This document shows, piece by piece, positions 37,860 to 46,831 of a stretch of DNA of 64,000 bases (position 1 is its first letter; every line of letters begins with the position of its first letter). A program made the position numbers and the translations under genes. The notes below the pieces were generated by a model, which saw only the letters and a list, made by a program, of their open reading frames with translations, was not told the DNA's origin and ran no database searches. The stretch is from Peribacillus simplex NBRC 15720 = DSM 1321 (GTDB taxonomy: Bacteria > Bacillota > Bacilli > Bacillales > DSM-1321): assembly GCF_002243645.1 (NCBI RefSeq), contig NZ_CP017704.1, positions 2,622,001 to 2,686,000 on the forward strand, in the 5' to 3' direction.

Positions 37860-38762
37860 ATGGTGAGCAACTTTGTGCAAGAGCAGTTACAGGAATTTCG
37901 CGAAAAAAATCAAGATAGAGGCCGCTTAATTATAAAATGTCCGGACCAGCCAGGGATTGTTTCGACAGTTACGGCCTTTCTTAAAGAATATGATGCAAAT
38001 ATTGTTGAATTGAGTCAGTATTCGATGAATCCTGAGGGCGGTACCTTTTTCACCAGGATCGAGTTCGATTGTCCAGGATTGAATGACAAGGCAGCGGATA
38101 TGCAACTTGCATTCCAGGAAGTTTCGACAGCATTCTCGATGCAATGGACATTTAATCATGTGAGTAATCTGAAGAGGACGGCAATCTTCGTTTCGAAAGA
38201 ACCGCATTGCCTTCTGGAATTGCTATGGGAGTGGCAAAGTGGGGATTTATTGGCTGATATTTCACTGGTCATCAGTAATCATGAGGATACGAGGCAAATT
38301 GTCGAATCGATGGGCATCCCGTTTTATTACATTCCTGCAAATAAGGATATACGTAAGGAAGTGGAGACAAAACAGCTTGGACTTCTGGAAGAATTCAAAG
38401 TGGATCTTATTGTATTAGCTAGGTATATGCAGATATTGACGCCGGACTTCGTAGCGGCCCATCCGAACAGAATCATCAATATACATCATTCATTTTTACC
38501 TGCATTCATTGGTGCCCGTCCTTATGAAAGAGCTTATGACAGAGGTGTTAAGCTGATTGGGGCGACTTCCCATTATGTGACGAATGATTTGGATGAAGGT
38601 CCGATCATCGAGCAGGATATTGAACGTGTGGACCATCGTGATTCTGCTGGGGATATGAAGAAAGTCGGTCGTTCAGCTGAACGCAGGGTGCTGGCACGTG
38701 CTGTTAAATGGCATTTGGAGGACCGCGTCCTTGTTCATGAAAATAAAACGGTAGTCTTTTAA
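37860..38762 (+). CDS. purU: Formyltetrahydrofolate deformylase
   Basis: A 300-aa enzyme hydrolysing 10-formyl-THF to THF and formate, balancing one-carbon pools and purine synthesis. An N-terminal ACT domain (about 20-95, RLIIKCPDQPGIVSTVTAFL) precedes a formyltransferase-fold domain with the catalytic Asn/His/Asp set in RIINIHHSFLPAFIGARPYE and TNDLDEGPIIEQD. The N-terminal ACT domain separates it from PurN. Monocistronic with a strong terminator. Confidence 0.95.
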   Translation: MVSNFVQEQLQEFREKNQDRGRLIIKCPDQPGIVSTVTAFLKEYDANIVELSQYSMNPEGGTFFTRIEFDCPGLNDKAADMQLAFQEVSTAFSMQWTFNHVSNLKRTAIFVSKEPHCLLELLWEWQSGDLLADISLVISNHEDTRQIVESMGIPFYYIPANKDIRKEVETKQLGLLEEFKVDLIVLARYMQILTPDFVAAHPNRIINIHHSFLPAFIGARPYERAYDRGVKLIGATSHYVTNDLDEGPIIEQDIERVDHRDSAGDMKKVGRSAERRVLARAVKWHLEDRVLVHENKTVVF

Positions 38763-38766
38763 TGTG

Positions 38767-38801
38767 AAAAACCCCCCTTTGGATTGCCAAGGGGGTTTTT
38801 T
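38767..38801 (+). terminator. purU terminator
   Basis: 13-bp A/C-rich to G/T-rich stem (38767-38779 with 38789-38801) ending in TTTTTT; may also act on the convergent SIMPL gene. Confidence 0.9.
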
Positions 38802-38819
38802 GGATGAAATGAGTGAGTG

Positions 38820-39479
38820 CTAGTACGTGTACTCCACCCTTACTGAGGCAGTGATGTTCAATTCACCAGGCTGAATCGGGGTAGAAGCCATTTTTGAAAA
38901 GGTACTTGTTTGGTAAAGCATTGGAGTTGCCGTTTCAGATAACTCTTCAACCTTATTAGGGACTGGGTTCAATGAGATTCCTAGCGTTCGAGCCATGGAA
39001 AGTGCTTTTTCGTATGCATTTTTTAAAGCGAGAGAAAGTGCCTGGTTATAGTATGCATCTGGATTGGATAAGGAGAAGCGGATGCTGGTGATTGAATTGG
39101 CGCCGCTTCTGACGGCAGTGTCGATTATGCTGCCTATTTTCTCGATGTCGGTCGTTTGGGCCTGGATGATGTGCTGGACTTTGTAGTTCTTGAACAATTC
39201 CTTTCCGTCAATATAATCATATTGTGGATCGATTCTGTAATCACTCGTTTTCAATCGATCTTCGGGAATGCCTGCGGATTTAAGTGCTGCGATGACATTT
39301 GCGATTGCTTGGGAATTGGCTTGCTGGGCCTTTTGCGGGTCCACATCCTCTGTTATGACTCCAAGGGTGATTGTGGCTTGATCGGGAGCGGCCTGAAGCG
39401 TCTCTGAGCCGGAAACTTTCAATGTATGTTCATCGTTTCGGTAATAATCCCTATTGGGTGCATTGTATTCTTGATTCAT
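38820..39479 (-). CDS. SIMPL-domain protein (DUF541)
   Basis: A 219-aa protein of the SIMPL/DUF541 family: TLKVSGSETLQAAPDQATITLGVITEDVDPQKAQQANSQA, then IPEDRLKTSDYRIDPQYDY and the C-terminal ITASVRVEYTY. Members occur in the periplasm (E. coli YggE) or cytoplasm; no signal peptide is visible here. E. coli YggE is linked to oxidative stress tolerance, but the molecular role is unknown. Single gene. Confidence 0.85.
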   Translation of the reverse strand: MNQEYNAPNRDYYRNDEHTLKVSGSETLQAAPDQATITLGVITEDVDPQKAQQANSQAIANVIAALKSAGIPEDRLKTSDYRIDPQYDYIDGKELFKNYKVQHIIQAQTTDIEKIGSIIDTAVRSGANSITSIRFSLSNPDAYYNQALSLALKNAYEKALSMARTLGISLNPVPNKVEELSETATPMLYQTSTFSKMASTPIQPGELNITASVRVEYTY

Positions 39480-39590
39480 TTTGACACCAGCCTTTTAAAA
39501 GAGATAATCTTACCCCTATTGTACGAATTATGAATGGGAAACATGATTGAAATATCCCCATTGTCATTAATTCGGTCGAATAATCACAAA

Positions 39591-39614
39591 AAAACACTCG
39601 GCCTGGACCGAGTG
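39591..39614 (-). terminator. Terminator of ywbE
   Basis: CACTCGG/CCGAGTG stem and a seven-T run on the minus strand. Confidence 0.85.
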
Positions 39615-39618
39615 CACA

Positions 39619-39813
39619 TTACTTATGAATGACTTGAACCCTGCCAACCTGGCCATCAGTCAATCTTACTTTAATTCCATGTGGGTGAGTGCTGGAGTTG
39701 GTTAGAATATCCTTTACAGTGCCGCTTGTCAGTTTTCCGCTGCGTTGATCTGCTTTCAGTACAATGTCCACAGAGGTACCTGGGGTAATATCTTTCCGAT
39801 TTTTACCGTTCAT
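39619..39813 (-). CDS. YwbE-family small protein (DUF2196)
   Basis: 64 aa from the ATG at 39813, which has AAAGGA 10 bases upstream; an ATG 12 codons earlier lacks a site. The sequence DITPGTSVDIVLKADQRSGK, TVKDILTNSSTHPHGIKVRL and GQVGRVQ is characteristic of YwbE. Conserved in Firmicutes, function unknown, predicted beta-rich cytoplasmic protein. Confidence 0.88.
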   Translation of the reverse strand: MNGKNRKDITPGTSVDIVLKADQRSGKLTSGTVKDILTNSSTHPHGIKVRLTDGQVGRVQVIHK

Positions 39814-39924
39814 GTTCAATTCAATCCTTTTAGAGTTATTTGCAACCATTCAATCATGCAGTAACTTCAGTATAAGGAAAACGGCGGTCCCAGTCGACTA
39901 TTAGATAAAATCACAAATTGACCA

Positions 39925-41445
39925 TTAGCGTATTTTTTTCAATGGTTCGACAGCAGGGCCATTTAAAACTTCACCAACGATAGAGTAGCGGGAGCCGTGG
40001 CATGGACAGTCCCAGGTACGGTCGCCGCTATTCCAGGCAACTTCGCATCCCATGTGAGTACATGTGGAGTCGACAATATGAAGCTGGCCATCATGATCAC
40101 GGTAACACCCAGCTTTGTCTCCATTCACCTTCACGATTGCTCCTTCATCATTTCCTAAGTCTTCCGGCGTTTTATGAATGACGGCCAATTTACCTTTGAT
40201 CAGATGCTTCGCCACATCAGCATTATCTTGGACCATATTTTTCACGCCTTTTAGACGGGCAGGGTCATATAATTCCGCATACCGGTTATCTCTTTGTAAA
40301 ATCCGGTCAGTTAAGATCTTGGCGGCAATCGATCCATTCGTCATTCCCCATTTAGCATAGCCGGTAGCTATCAGGACGTTTTGATGGTTGGCTGTCACTG
40401 GACCGACGAAGGGGATATTATCCGGTGTCACGATATCCTGTGCCGACCAGCGATAGGGGATGTCCTTCACATCGAAATACTGGGAACTGAAGTCCTTCAG
40501 TGCTTCATAATGCTCGATCATCGAGATTCCCTGGCCTGTTTTATGGCCATCTCCGCCAACAAGTATAAGTTTTTCCCCATTGTCCAATTCCGTATAGCGA
40601 AGGGAGCGGGTAGGGCTGTCTGCACTGTAAAACATCCCGCCTGGATATTCCTGTTCAGTCTTGATACCAAGCACATAGGACCTATTTACATGAACACGGG
40701 CAAAGTATAAGCCCGTTTCATCGTTAAAGGGGAAGTGGGAGGCAACGATTACCTGATTGCTTTTGATTGAATGTCCAGTATCCGTCAGAACGGTCGGCGG
40801 ATCGCCGTCTTCAATCTTCATTGCTGTTGTCCGTTCATAAATGGTGCCTCCACTTTCGAGAATTGTCGAAATGAGAGCAGTTAAGTATTTTAACGGGTGA
40901 AACTGTGCTTGATCTTTCATTATCACAGCAGCTTTACAAGGAATGGAGAAAGGGATATTCTCTGCATAATCCCCCCGAATGCCGAGTTTTTGATAGGCTT
41001 TCAGTTCATTTTGAATTTTGCTTTTATATTCATCCGTATTTGCGTAGACATAGGCATCCTGTGCAGTCAAATTACATTCAATGGAATGTTCTTCTACCAA
41101 GTCTTTGATTAGCTTCATGCCCTCTGCATTGGCTTCATAATAAAGTTTGGCCTTCTCTTTACCATGGTCAGTGATCAACTGGTCATAAATCAAGCCATGC
41201 TGGGCCGTGATTTTTGCTGTAGTGTGTCCTGTCGTTCCAGTAAGGATTTCGCCTGCTTCAATCAGTGTGACTTTAACACCTTGTTTAGCTAGTAGATAAG
41301 CAGATGTGATTCCAGTAATTCCGCCGCCTACTATTAAGACATCAGTGGTTATATCTGTATCTAGTTTAGAAAAAGAAGGGAAAGTTAACGCACTGCGCCA
41401 ATAGGGTTCCGGAAATCGGGGAAGGTCTGTATTTTTTTCAGTCAT
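39925..41445 (-). CDS. FAD-dependent oxidoreductase with C-terminal Rieske [2Fe-2S] domain (YhfW-like)
   Basis: 506 aa from ATG 41445 behind GGAGG; an upstream in-frame ATG at 41484 is less likely. The N-terminal DAO-type FAD domain has VLIVGGGITGITSAYLLAKQG and a GTTGHTTAKITAQHG motif. The C-terminal Rieske domain has CTHMGC and CPCHGSRYS ligands. Similar to B. subtilis YhfW; substrate unknown. The 5' third and upstream region are tandemly duplicated to the right (see copy 2), so this is the intact copy. Confidence 0.9.
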   Translation of the reverse strand: MTEKNTDLPRFPEPYWRSALTFPSFSKLDTDITTDVLIVGGGITGITSAYLLAKQGVKVTLIEAGEILTGTTGHTTAKITAQHGLIYDQLITDHGKEKAKLYYEANAEGMKLIKDLVEEHSIECNLTAQDAYVYANTDEYKSKIQNELKAYQKLGIRGDYAENIPFSIPCKAAVIMKDQAQFHPLKYLTALISTILESGGTIYERTTAMKIEDGDPPTVLTDTGHSIKSNQVIVASHFPFNDETGLYFARVHVNRSYVLGIKTEQEYPGGMFYSADSPTRSLRYTELDNGEKLILVGGDGHKTGQGISMIEHYEALKDFSSQYFDVKDIPYRWSAQDIVTPDNIPFVGPVTANHQNVLIATGYAKWGMTNGSIAAKILTDRILQRDNRYAELYDPARLKGVKNMVQDNADVAKHLIKGKLAVIHKTPEDLGNDEGAIVKVNGDKAGCYRDHDGQLHIVDSTCTHMGCEVAWNSGDRTWDCPCHGSRYSIVGEVLNGPAVEPLKKIR

Positions 41446-41731
41446 TTGAATACCTCCATACAGTTCAGTTAGTGAATCGTCCATTTATTACCATACCCAA
41501 ATCCGCTATTTATACGCTAATTTTTGTAAGAAGAAATATTAAAAAAATACATTATTTGGTTTGTTTACAAATACGTATACATGTAAACAAAAATAGATAT
41601 ATTGTACACAAATAAGTATACATGTTTACAATCACGTACACATGGCTATATATAAGGTGTATACACATTTGTTCCTATTGTAAACAATTCGACAAATATA
41701 GCTACAACTAATGAAGGATTGACTAACGTGG
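40850..41731. repeat. Tandem duplication, copy 1 (intact yhfW-like 5' part plus intergenic region)
   Basis: From inside the oxidoreductase gene, through its promoter region and the first 20-bp repeat array, to the parM -35 TTGACT (41719-41724). The same order of sequence recurs about 864-891 bp to the right. Copy 1 loses homology right after the -35 spacer, so it has no parM -10. Confidence 0.85.
41563..41643. repeat. Four tandem 20/21-bp repeats, parC-like array 1 (diverged)
   Basis: Units at 41563-41582, 41583-41603, 41604-41623 and 41624-41643, approximating GTTTACAAATACGTATACAT. Each contains ACGTATACAT or a close variant. They are more diverged from each other than in array 2, as expected for a relic or secondary centromere. 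Confidence 0.8.
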
Positions 41732-41737
41732 AAACTT

Positions 41738-42297
41738 TTTCAGCTTCCAGAATCGTGGAGAGGAGGGCCGTTAAATATTTTAAAGGGGTGAAATTGTGCT
41801 TGGATCATGGAAGATTTACAAGGAAAGGAGAAAGGGATTTCTTCTGCATAATCCCCGCGAATGGCTAGTTTCGATAGGCTTTTAGTTCTTTTGGAATTTT
41901 ACTTTTATATTCATCCGTATTTGCGTAGACATAAGCATCCTGTGCAGTCAAATTACATTCAATGGAATGTTCTTCTACCAAGTCTTTGACAAGCTCATTC
42001 CTTCTGCATTGGCTACATAATATAGTTTGGCCTTCTCTTCACCATGTTTTAGTGAACAAACAAATCGTAAATCAGGCCATGCTGTGGTGTGTCCCATTGT
42101 TCCGTTAAGGATTTCGCCAGCCTCTATCAGTGTAACTTTAATACCTTGTTTAGCTGAGTAATCCCTGTAATTCCGCCGCCTACAATTAAGACGTCAGTGG
42201 TTATATCTGTATCTAGTTTAGAAAATGAAGGGGAATTTAACGAACTGCGACAATAGGGTTTCCGAATTTGGGAAGTTTCTGTATTTTTCTCAGTCAT
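41738..42297 (-). pseudogene. Decayed 5' fragment of the YhfW-like oxidoreductase gene
   Basis: Minus-strand remnant beginning MTEKNTETSQIRKPYCRSS and keeping FSKLDTDITTDVLIVGGGIT, then broken by several frameshifts and deletions. It matches the first roughly 190 codons of the intact gene at 41445. A 76-codon open frame (42127-42357) is merely the surviving N-terminus. Confidence 0.88.
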
Positions 42298-42415
42298 TTG
42301 AATACCTCTATACAGTTCATTAGTGAATCGACCATTTATTACCATAACCAAATTCACTAATTATAAGCTTATTTTTGTAGGGGGAAAGATCAATTAAAAA
42401 TACAATATATGGTTT

Positions 42416-42496
42416 GTGTACAAACACGTATACGTGTAAACAAAAAAAGATGCATTGTGCACAATTACGTATACATGTGTACAAACACGTATACGT
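42416..42496. repeat. Four tandem 20/21-bp repeats, parC-like centromere array 2
   Basis: Units at 42416-42435, 42436-42456, 42457-42476 and 42477-42496. Units 1 and 4 are identical, GTGTACAAACACGTATACGT; units 1 and 4 contain the perfect palindrome ACGTATACGT, and unit 3 differs slightly. Four tandem 20-bp repeats upstream of parMR is the architecture described for the pSK41 centromere, where ParR binds. The array lies 87 bp upstream of the parM -35. Confidence 0.8.
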
Positions 42497-42582
42497 AGCT
42501 ATATATAAGGTGTATACATATTTGTTCCTATTGTAAACAATTTGAAAACAATTCGACAAATATAGCTATTACTAATGAAGCA

Positions 42583-42611
42583 TTGACTATCGTGGGAACT
42601 TTTTCTATCCT
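42583..42611 (+). promoter_or_regulatory. Promoter of parM-parR-like operon
   Basis: TTGACT (42583-42588), exactly 17-bp spacer, TATCCT (42606-42611), 52 bp before the start codon. The corresponding -35 in copy 1 has lost its -10. Confidence 0.7.
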
Positions 42612-42663
42612 TAAAGGGAATGCTTCACTAATTTTTTTTCTATAAAAAAGGGGATGTTTTTAG

Positions 42664-43857
42664 ATGAGTTCTAGAATCGCAGCAGTAGACGTAGGAAATG
42701 ATGCTATCAAAGCTATTTTTGGAAAGCTAGAGTCTGAACTATATATACCAAATGTCATTGCAAAAGACATAGAGGACCGTCCGGTCATTGGGATTGAGGA
42801 ACTTAATGAAAAAAACCCATTGGAAGGGATTCATATTAGGGTCCATTCACCGGCTCTGCAAGACAATAATGCGATTTATCGCGTTGGGAACTTGGCGACA
42901 AAAAGTGATAATCCTACAGAACTGGATTTAGGAAGCAGTAAATCGGAAGAAGATCAAACATTAGTCATGCTTTTTGCGGCTCTTGCATTAGACGCTGCCA
43001 AGTTGGGGGACAACGATACATTCAAAAAAGTGAATAACGTTGTGGAAGCCAACTATACGCTTGGAACAGGGTTGCCACTTCGGGAGGTTAAAGAAGGGAA
43101 AGACGTCGGTTACCGCTCGAAATTACTTGGTTCAGTCCACCAGGTGGAATTTTTAATTACTCCTAAATACCAAGGCATGAAGGTTAATATCAAATTCGAT
43201 GAAGTGAAAGTCTATCCAGAGGGCTTCGCTGCATACATAAATTTGGTCATGGATAAAGATTTGAATATCATTAACCGTGAATTAATAGATAGAAGAATAC
43301 TCATTCAGGATATCGGTGGATTATCGACGGATATCGCTGTCATTAAAAATCGTAAAGTTGACGATGACAAAGCGCAAGGATTCAACTTAGGAGTAGCTGA
43401 GGCCCTTGAATCGATTCGTGAAGAAATCAGGAAGAAACATGGTGTCGAGCTGGATAGCAGGCGCGACGTCGTTGAAATCATCACGAAGAAAAATGATCGC
43501 AATCATATTATGGTTCGCGGAAGCAGGACAAGCGTCCATGATATCGTCGACCGCATTTTAGGTGAACTGGCCAAAAAGCAATATCGTCACCTGCGCAACG
43601 TATGGCAAAAAAATTCCCAAACGGAAATCTGCTATTTTGTAGGCGGGGGATCGATTGTCCTGAAAGATTACTTGAAAACATTGAATCAAAATTTTGATGG
43701 CTACAATATAGACTTTTTCGAAGATGAACGGGAAAGCGTTTGGATGATGGCAAACGCCTATTATAAATTGATTTCGGATTATAATCGCCGGAATTCAAAG
43801 GAACAGAATCAGTCCCAGCAAAAGAAGAAAGAACAAAGAACGGGTTCTATTAAATAG
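42664..43857 (+). CDS. ParM/StbA-family actin-like segregation ATPase
   Basis: A 397-aa actin-fold protein. Phosphate-1 loop AAVDVGNDAIKAIFG with Asp9, phosphate-2 IQDIGGLSTDIAVI with Asp216, and the adenosine motif FVGGGSIVL (325-333) are in the right order and spacing for ParM/Alp proteins rather than MreB or DnaK. It should polymerise with ATP or GTP and push centromere-bound DNA apart. The charged C-terminal tail (QSQQKKKEQ) is unusual. AAGGGG precedes the ATG. First gene of an operon with the DNA-binding partner 8 bp downstream. Confidence 0.88.
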   Translation: MSSRIAAVDVGNDAIKAIFGKLESELYIPNVIAKDIEDRPVIGIEELNEKNPLEGIHIRVHSPALQDNNAIYRVGNLATKSDNPTELDLGSSKSEEDQTLVMLFAALALDAAKLGDNDTFKKVNNVVEANYTLGTGLPLREVKEGKDVGYRSKLLGSVHQVEFLITPKYQGMKVNIKFDEVKVYPEGFAAYINLVMDKDLNIINRELIDRRILIQDIGGLSTDIAVIKNRKVDDDKAQGFNLGVAEALESIREEIRKKHGVELDSRRDVVEIITKKNDRNHIMVRGSRTSVHDIVDRILGELAKKQYRHLRNVWQKNSQTEICYFVGGGSIVLKDYLKTLNQNFDGYNIDFFEDERESVWMMANAYYKLISDYNRRNSKEQNQSQQKKKEQRTGSIK

Positions 43858-43865
43858 GTGAGAGA

Positions 43866-44405
43866 ATGAAAAAAACAGCTTCTTCTGAAATTAAAAGAGG
43901 ACAAGCCATCACTTTTCGTATCCCTTCAGATGTATCAGATTATACGTTAAGACAGCTGCAGAAATTGAAGGAAACGGAAAGAAGGAATTTTTCCAGTAAA
44001 ATTGCCGAGTATGTTCTCGATGGAGTCGGGCAATCCACCCATCAGGATCGGGAAATGATTGCCCTGCCCATGCCGAACAAGCTAAGCAAATCTCAGCGTG
44101 ATTGGCTCAAGCATTCCCACTCAGAAGCTATGCTTGGAACGATTATGTACAACCTTTTATCCGATCCTTTACGCGCTACCGCCTTGCTTGCCTCTTTGAA
44201 CAGTAATGGATCGAATGAGGAATATATGCAGGTTGAGCTTGAAGAAAAGGAAGTGGAGGAGGTCAAGGAAGACTTACCTAAGAAAGATCTGGATGACTTT
44301 GATTGGAATTTGGATGAACCCTCACAACAAGAGGAAGAAACCGAACCGGAAGAGGAAAATCTTGACGATCTCCTGGGTGATTTTCTTGATCAAATGAACC
44401 AGTAA
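43866..44405 (+). CDS. ParR-like ribbon-helix-helix adaptor with acidic tail
   Basis: A 179-aa protein. Residues about 14-55 (ITFRIPSDVSDYTLRQLQ, FSSKIAEYVLDGV) look like a ribbon-helix-helix DNA-binding domain. A linker helix region follows, and the last 60 residues are strongly acidic (EEKEVEEVKED, EEETEPEEENLDDLLGDFL). ParR proteins have this layout, using the C-terminus to contact ParM. No sequence-level family match is certain; position directly after the ParM-like gene and downstream of the iterated repeats supports the role. GTGAGAG precedes the ATG. Confidence 0.75.
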   Translation: MKKTASSEIKRGQAITFRIPSDVSDYTLRQLQKLKETERRNFSSKIAEYVLDGVGQSTHQDREMIALPMPNKLSKSQRDWLKHSHSEAMLGTIMYNLLSDPLRATALLASLNSNGSNEEYMQVELEEKEVEEVKEDLPKKDLDDFDWNLDEPSQQEEETEPEEENLDDLLGDFLDQMNQ

Positions 44406-44413
44406 ATATGTAC

Positions 44414-44452
44414 GAGGATATCTGACGACAAGTTGGATATCCTCCTTTTTCT
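44414..44452 (+). terminator. Terminator of parM-parR-like operon
   Basis: Perfect 9-bp stem GAGGATATC/GATATCCTC followed by CTTTTTC. Confidence 0.88.
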
Positions 44453-44512
44453 TTTGCGGGGGCTATAAGAATGATACATACCCCGTTAAATTAGACATAA
44501 AAAAGAAGCTGC

Positions 44513-44551
44513 AGCCTTTTCCCAGTAAACAAACGGGGAAAGGCTTTTTCT
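44513..44551 (+). terminator. Second hairpin terminator in the 44.4-44.9 kb gap
   Basis: AGCCTTTTCCC/GGGGAAAGGCT stem (one mismatch) plus TTTTCTTTT. The remaining gap to 44922 shows no recognised gene; it would carry the promoter of the beta-helix gene. Confidence 0.75.
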
Positions 44552-44922
44552 TTTGAATGACAGATGTCCCCCTCGTAATCGCCGGACACATTCCTTATAA
44601 AGCACTCATCAGCCGGCCATTCACTTTTCAATAGCCACGCAAGAAGGTTTGTTTTCCCCAATCACAATCCGATTTACCCCTTTATTCCATATTCGATTGA
44701 AGGTTTTTTTGATGGAAAAATTGTCGAATTAGCCGTGCGTTTAAGCAACTGTTTCAAGATTAACACATGTTATTTTGATTTTGAGAAATGCACATCTCAC
44801 ATCCCATGTAACATTAGATATGCACCCCTCCTTTCTAGGTCGACTATGGTGTCCTTGTGATCGGCCACTGGAATATGTAAAACAACTGTCGAAAAATGAA
44901 TAAAAGACATGGGAGTTTTCAG

Positions 44923-46644
44923 ATGAAACAATTATATGAAATAACAGGAATATTTACCGTGTTTATCGTGGCATTCTTCTCCTTCCAGTCAACTGCCGTC
45001 GGGGCAAACGAGGTCTGCGGTCCCACAACGGGAACCGCGATTCAATTATTGGACAATAAAGGGAAGTTAAAACAAACGCTGTCACTAGACGCGAACTATT
45101 CCGCCACAACGATCCGGACGATCCTTAATAATGCCATTACGAGGGTTTCAGCCTATCCGCAAGATCAATCGAATGGGAAAAGGGGAACGGTCCGTTTGTC
45201 AAAAGGCCAGTTCACGGCGAGTGCCTTTATTGCGATGAAAGAAGGGGTCATTTTAGAAGGGACGGTGGAGAATGAAAGACCCGTCACCAAAATGTGTACC
45301 CATCCCTCAAGCGATTCTGTCACCATTAAAATCATGGTGGGCCATACTGGTGTCAAAAACCTGATACTCGATGGAAAACGACGGACGGAGGATCCCCAAA
45401 CTGGGGAACCGAGGAACTATTATGAGGCAAGGAACAGGGGCATTGAGGTTACGGCAATCGATCAATCCAAATCCACTTCGGATTTGGTGTCGGTCTATTC
45501 GACTGTGAATGATTTGCAGAGGCTTCAAAATATCCTGATCGAAGATGTTCAAATCACTGGGTATGAGGGGTATGGCATTTACTTAGAACATGTGAATGGA
45601 GTCACGATTAAAGGGTCTGATTCAAGGAAAAGAAACAAAATGATCATAAAAGATATTGGTTATGCAGGCATCGGCGGGTATTCTGCGAGTAACGTGACTG
45701 TAAGGCATGCGACAGTGAGAGATCTTGGGCCTGGGGCGACGGTGGGCAATACCAAACAAAGCTATGGTATCGCCTTTAGCCACCGGAAAGACAATGCGGG
45801 AGATGCAATGATTCAATCAAAGTTCCCGCGAAGTGACACAATCGCAGTGGATGGGAATGTGGTGGCGAATAACCCTGGATGGGAAGGGATTGACACCCAT
45901 TCAGGCCATAATGTTTCCTTCACGAATAATGTCATCTTAAACACGCGTTTTCCAATCATTGTCGGCGGAATGGATTACAGGGGAGGGGATATCTCAGCTT
46001 ATCCACCCGGCAATATTACGATTGTGGGGAATAGAATCAATGGTGAATCTTTTAATGATTATGCGTATTACGATATAGATAAAAATGCAACAGTCAGCGA
46101 ACGAGGCATTACGGTCAACGGAACGCAATTTCATGATCTTAATGAAACAGAGATGGGATTCCTGCAAACGGTCGTGATTAGAGGCAATTATGTGAATAAT
46201 GTCCGGGCTAATGTTGAGGAATGGGGAGGCATCAGTATTCATGTGACCAAAAATGCCCTTATTGAAAGCAATATCATTGAAAATAGCTTCAACAATGGTA
46301 TCGCGATTCTTAGTTCCAACAAGTTCACCAAGCTCCAAGGAAACATCATAAACCAAATTCATAAATCCGATGGAAAGTTTATACCAGCGGGCATTGGTAT
46401 CAGAGGGTCTCATAATAATGGCAACCCTACAAATGACTATGCCATTACCTCTTTGAACATGAAAAATAACGTCATTGAAAGGGAGAACATATTTACCGAA
46501 GTTGAGCATGAAATCCATGTACAAGACAAAACGGTTTACAACCGCCTGGATGACTGGATTGTCATCTCGGCCTTCCTTGACTGGAACAAACCTAATGTGA
46601 AGAAAAAAATCATGCAAGATGGTGAAACCCATCTGATGTACTAA
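44923..46644 (+). CDS. Secreted right-handed parallel beta-helix protein
   Basis: 573 aa from ATG 44923 behind GGGAG. N-terminal signal peptide (hydrophobic IFTVFIVAFFSFQ, cleavage near VGANE). The body has repeated short strands with N/G turns (NVTVRHATVRDLGPG, NVSFTNNVILNTRFPI, NITIVGNRINGES, NALIESNIIENSFNNGIAIL), the pattern of pectate-lyase/PbH1 coils. Such proteins cleave or modify polysaccharides. It lies directly upstream of the polysaccharide cluster on the same strand; a role in processing that polymer is inference. Catalytic residues were not identified. Confidence 0.8.
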   Translation: MKQLYEITGIFTVFIVAFFSFQSTAVGANEVCGPTTGTAIQLLDNKGKLKQTLSLDANYSATTIRTILNNAITRVSAYPQDQSNGKRGTVRLSKGQFTASAFIAMKEGVILEGTVENERPVTKMCTHPSSDSVTIKIMVGHTGVKNLILDGKRRTEDPQTGEPRNYYEARNRGIEVTAIDQSKSTSDLVSVYSTVNDLQRLQNILIEDVQITGYEGYGIYLEHVNGVTIKGSDSRKRNKMIIKDIGYAGIGGYSASNVTVRHATVRDLGPGATVGNTKQSYGIAFSHRKDNAGDAMIQSKFPRSDTIAVDGNVVANNPGWEGIDTHSGHNVSFTNNVILNTRFPIIVGGMDYRGGDISAYPPGNITIVGNRINGESFNDYAYYDIDKNATVSERGITVNGTQFHDLNETEMGFLQTVVIRGNYVNNVRANVEEWGGISIHVTKNALIESNIIENSFNNGIAILSSNKFTKLQGNIINQIHKSDGKFIPAGIGIRGSHNNGNPTNDYAITSLNMKNNVIERENIFTEVEHEIHVQDKTVYNRLDDWIVISAFLDWNKPNVKKKIMQDGETHLMY

Positions 46645-46831
46645 AAAGCAAGGGTAAGGAATGGCTGTACAAAATTCTAGTGGGTTTCAAAGTTAAAACG
46701 GCCCATTCTAAAGAAGGGACAGGTCTCACCTTATTTAAGTGTTACATTTGTTTTCTGGGGCTAATGCAATAGGCAAAGTATTCATCTGTAAGTTAAATTG
46801 AATCACATTGGGTAAAAGAGGAAGTGAAAAA

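Larger units (their letters stand above)
41738..42605. repeat. Tandem duplication, copy 2 (decayed oxidoreductase fragment plus parM control region)
   Basis: Clear but diverged copy of 40850-41731 with many small deletions in the coding part (for instance about 30 bp net) while the intergenic array and promoter remain well conserved. It ends at the functional-looking parM promoter. Confidence 0.85.

Noticed and set aside
42127-42357. 76-codon minus-strand frame as a gene
   Set aside because: It is the N-terminal remnant of the duplicated oxidoreductase gene.
41563-42496. 20-bp repeats considered as a CRISPR array
   Set aside because: The repeats are contiguous without spacers, only four per array, and sit in a parMR promoter region with no cas genes.
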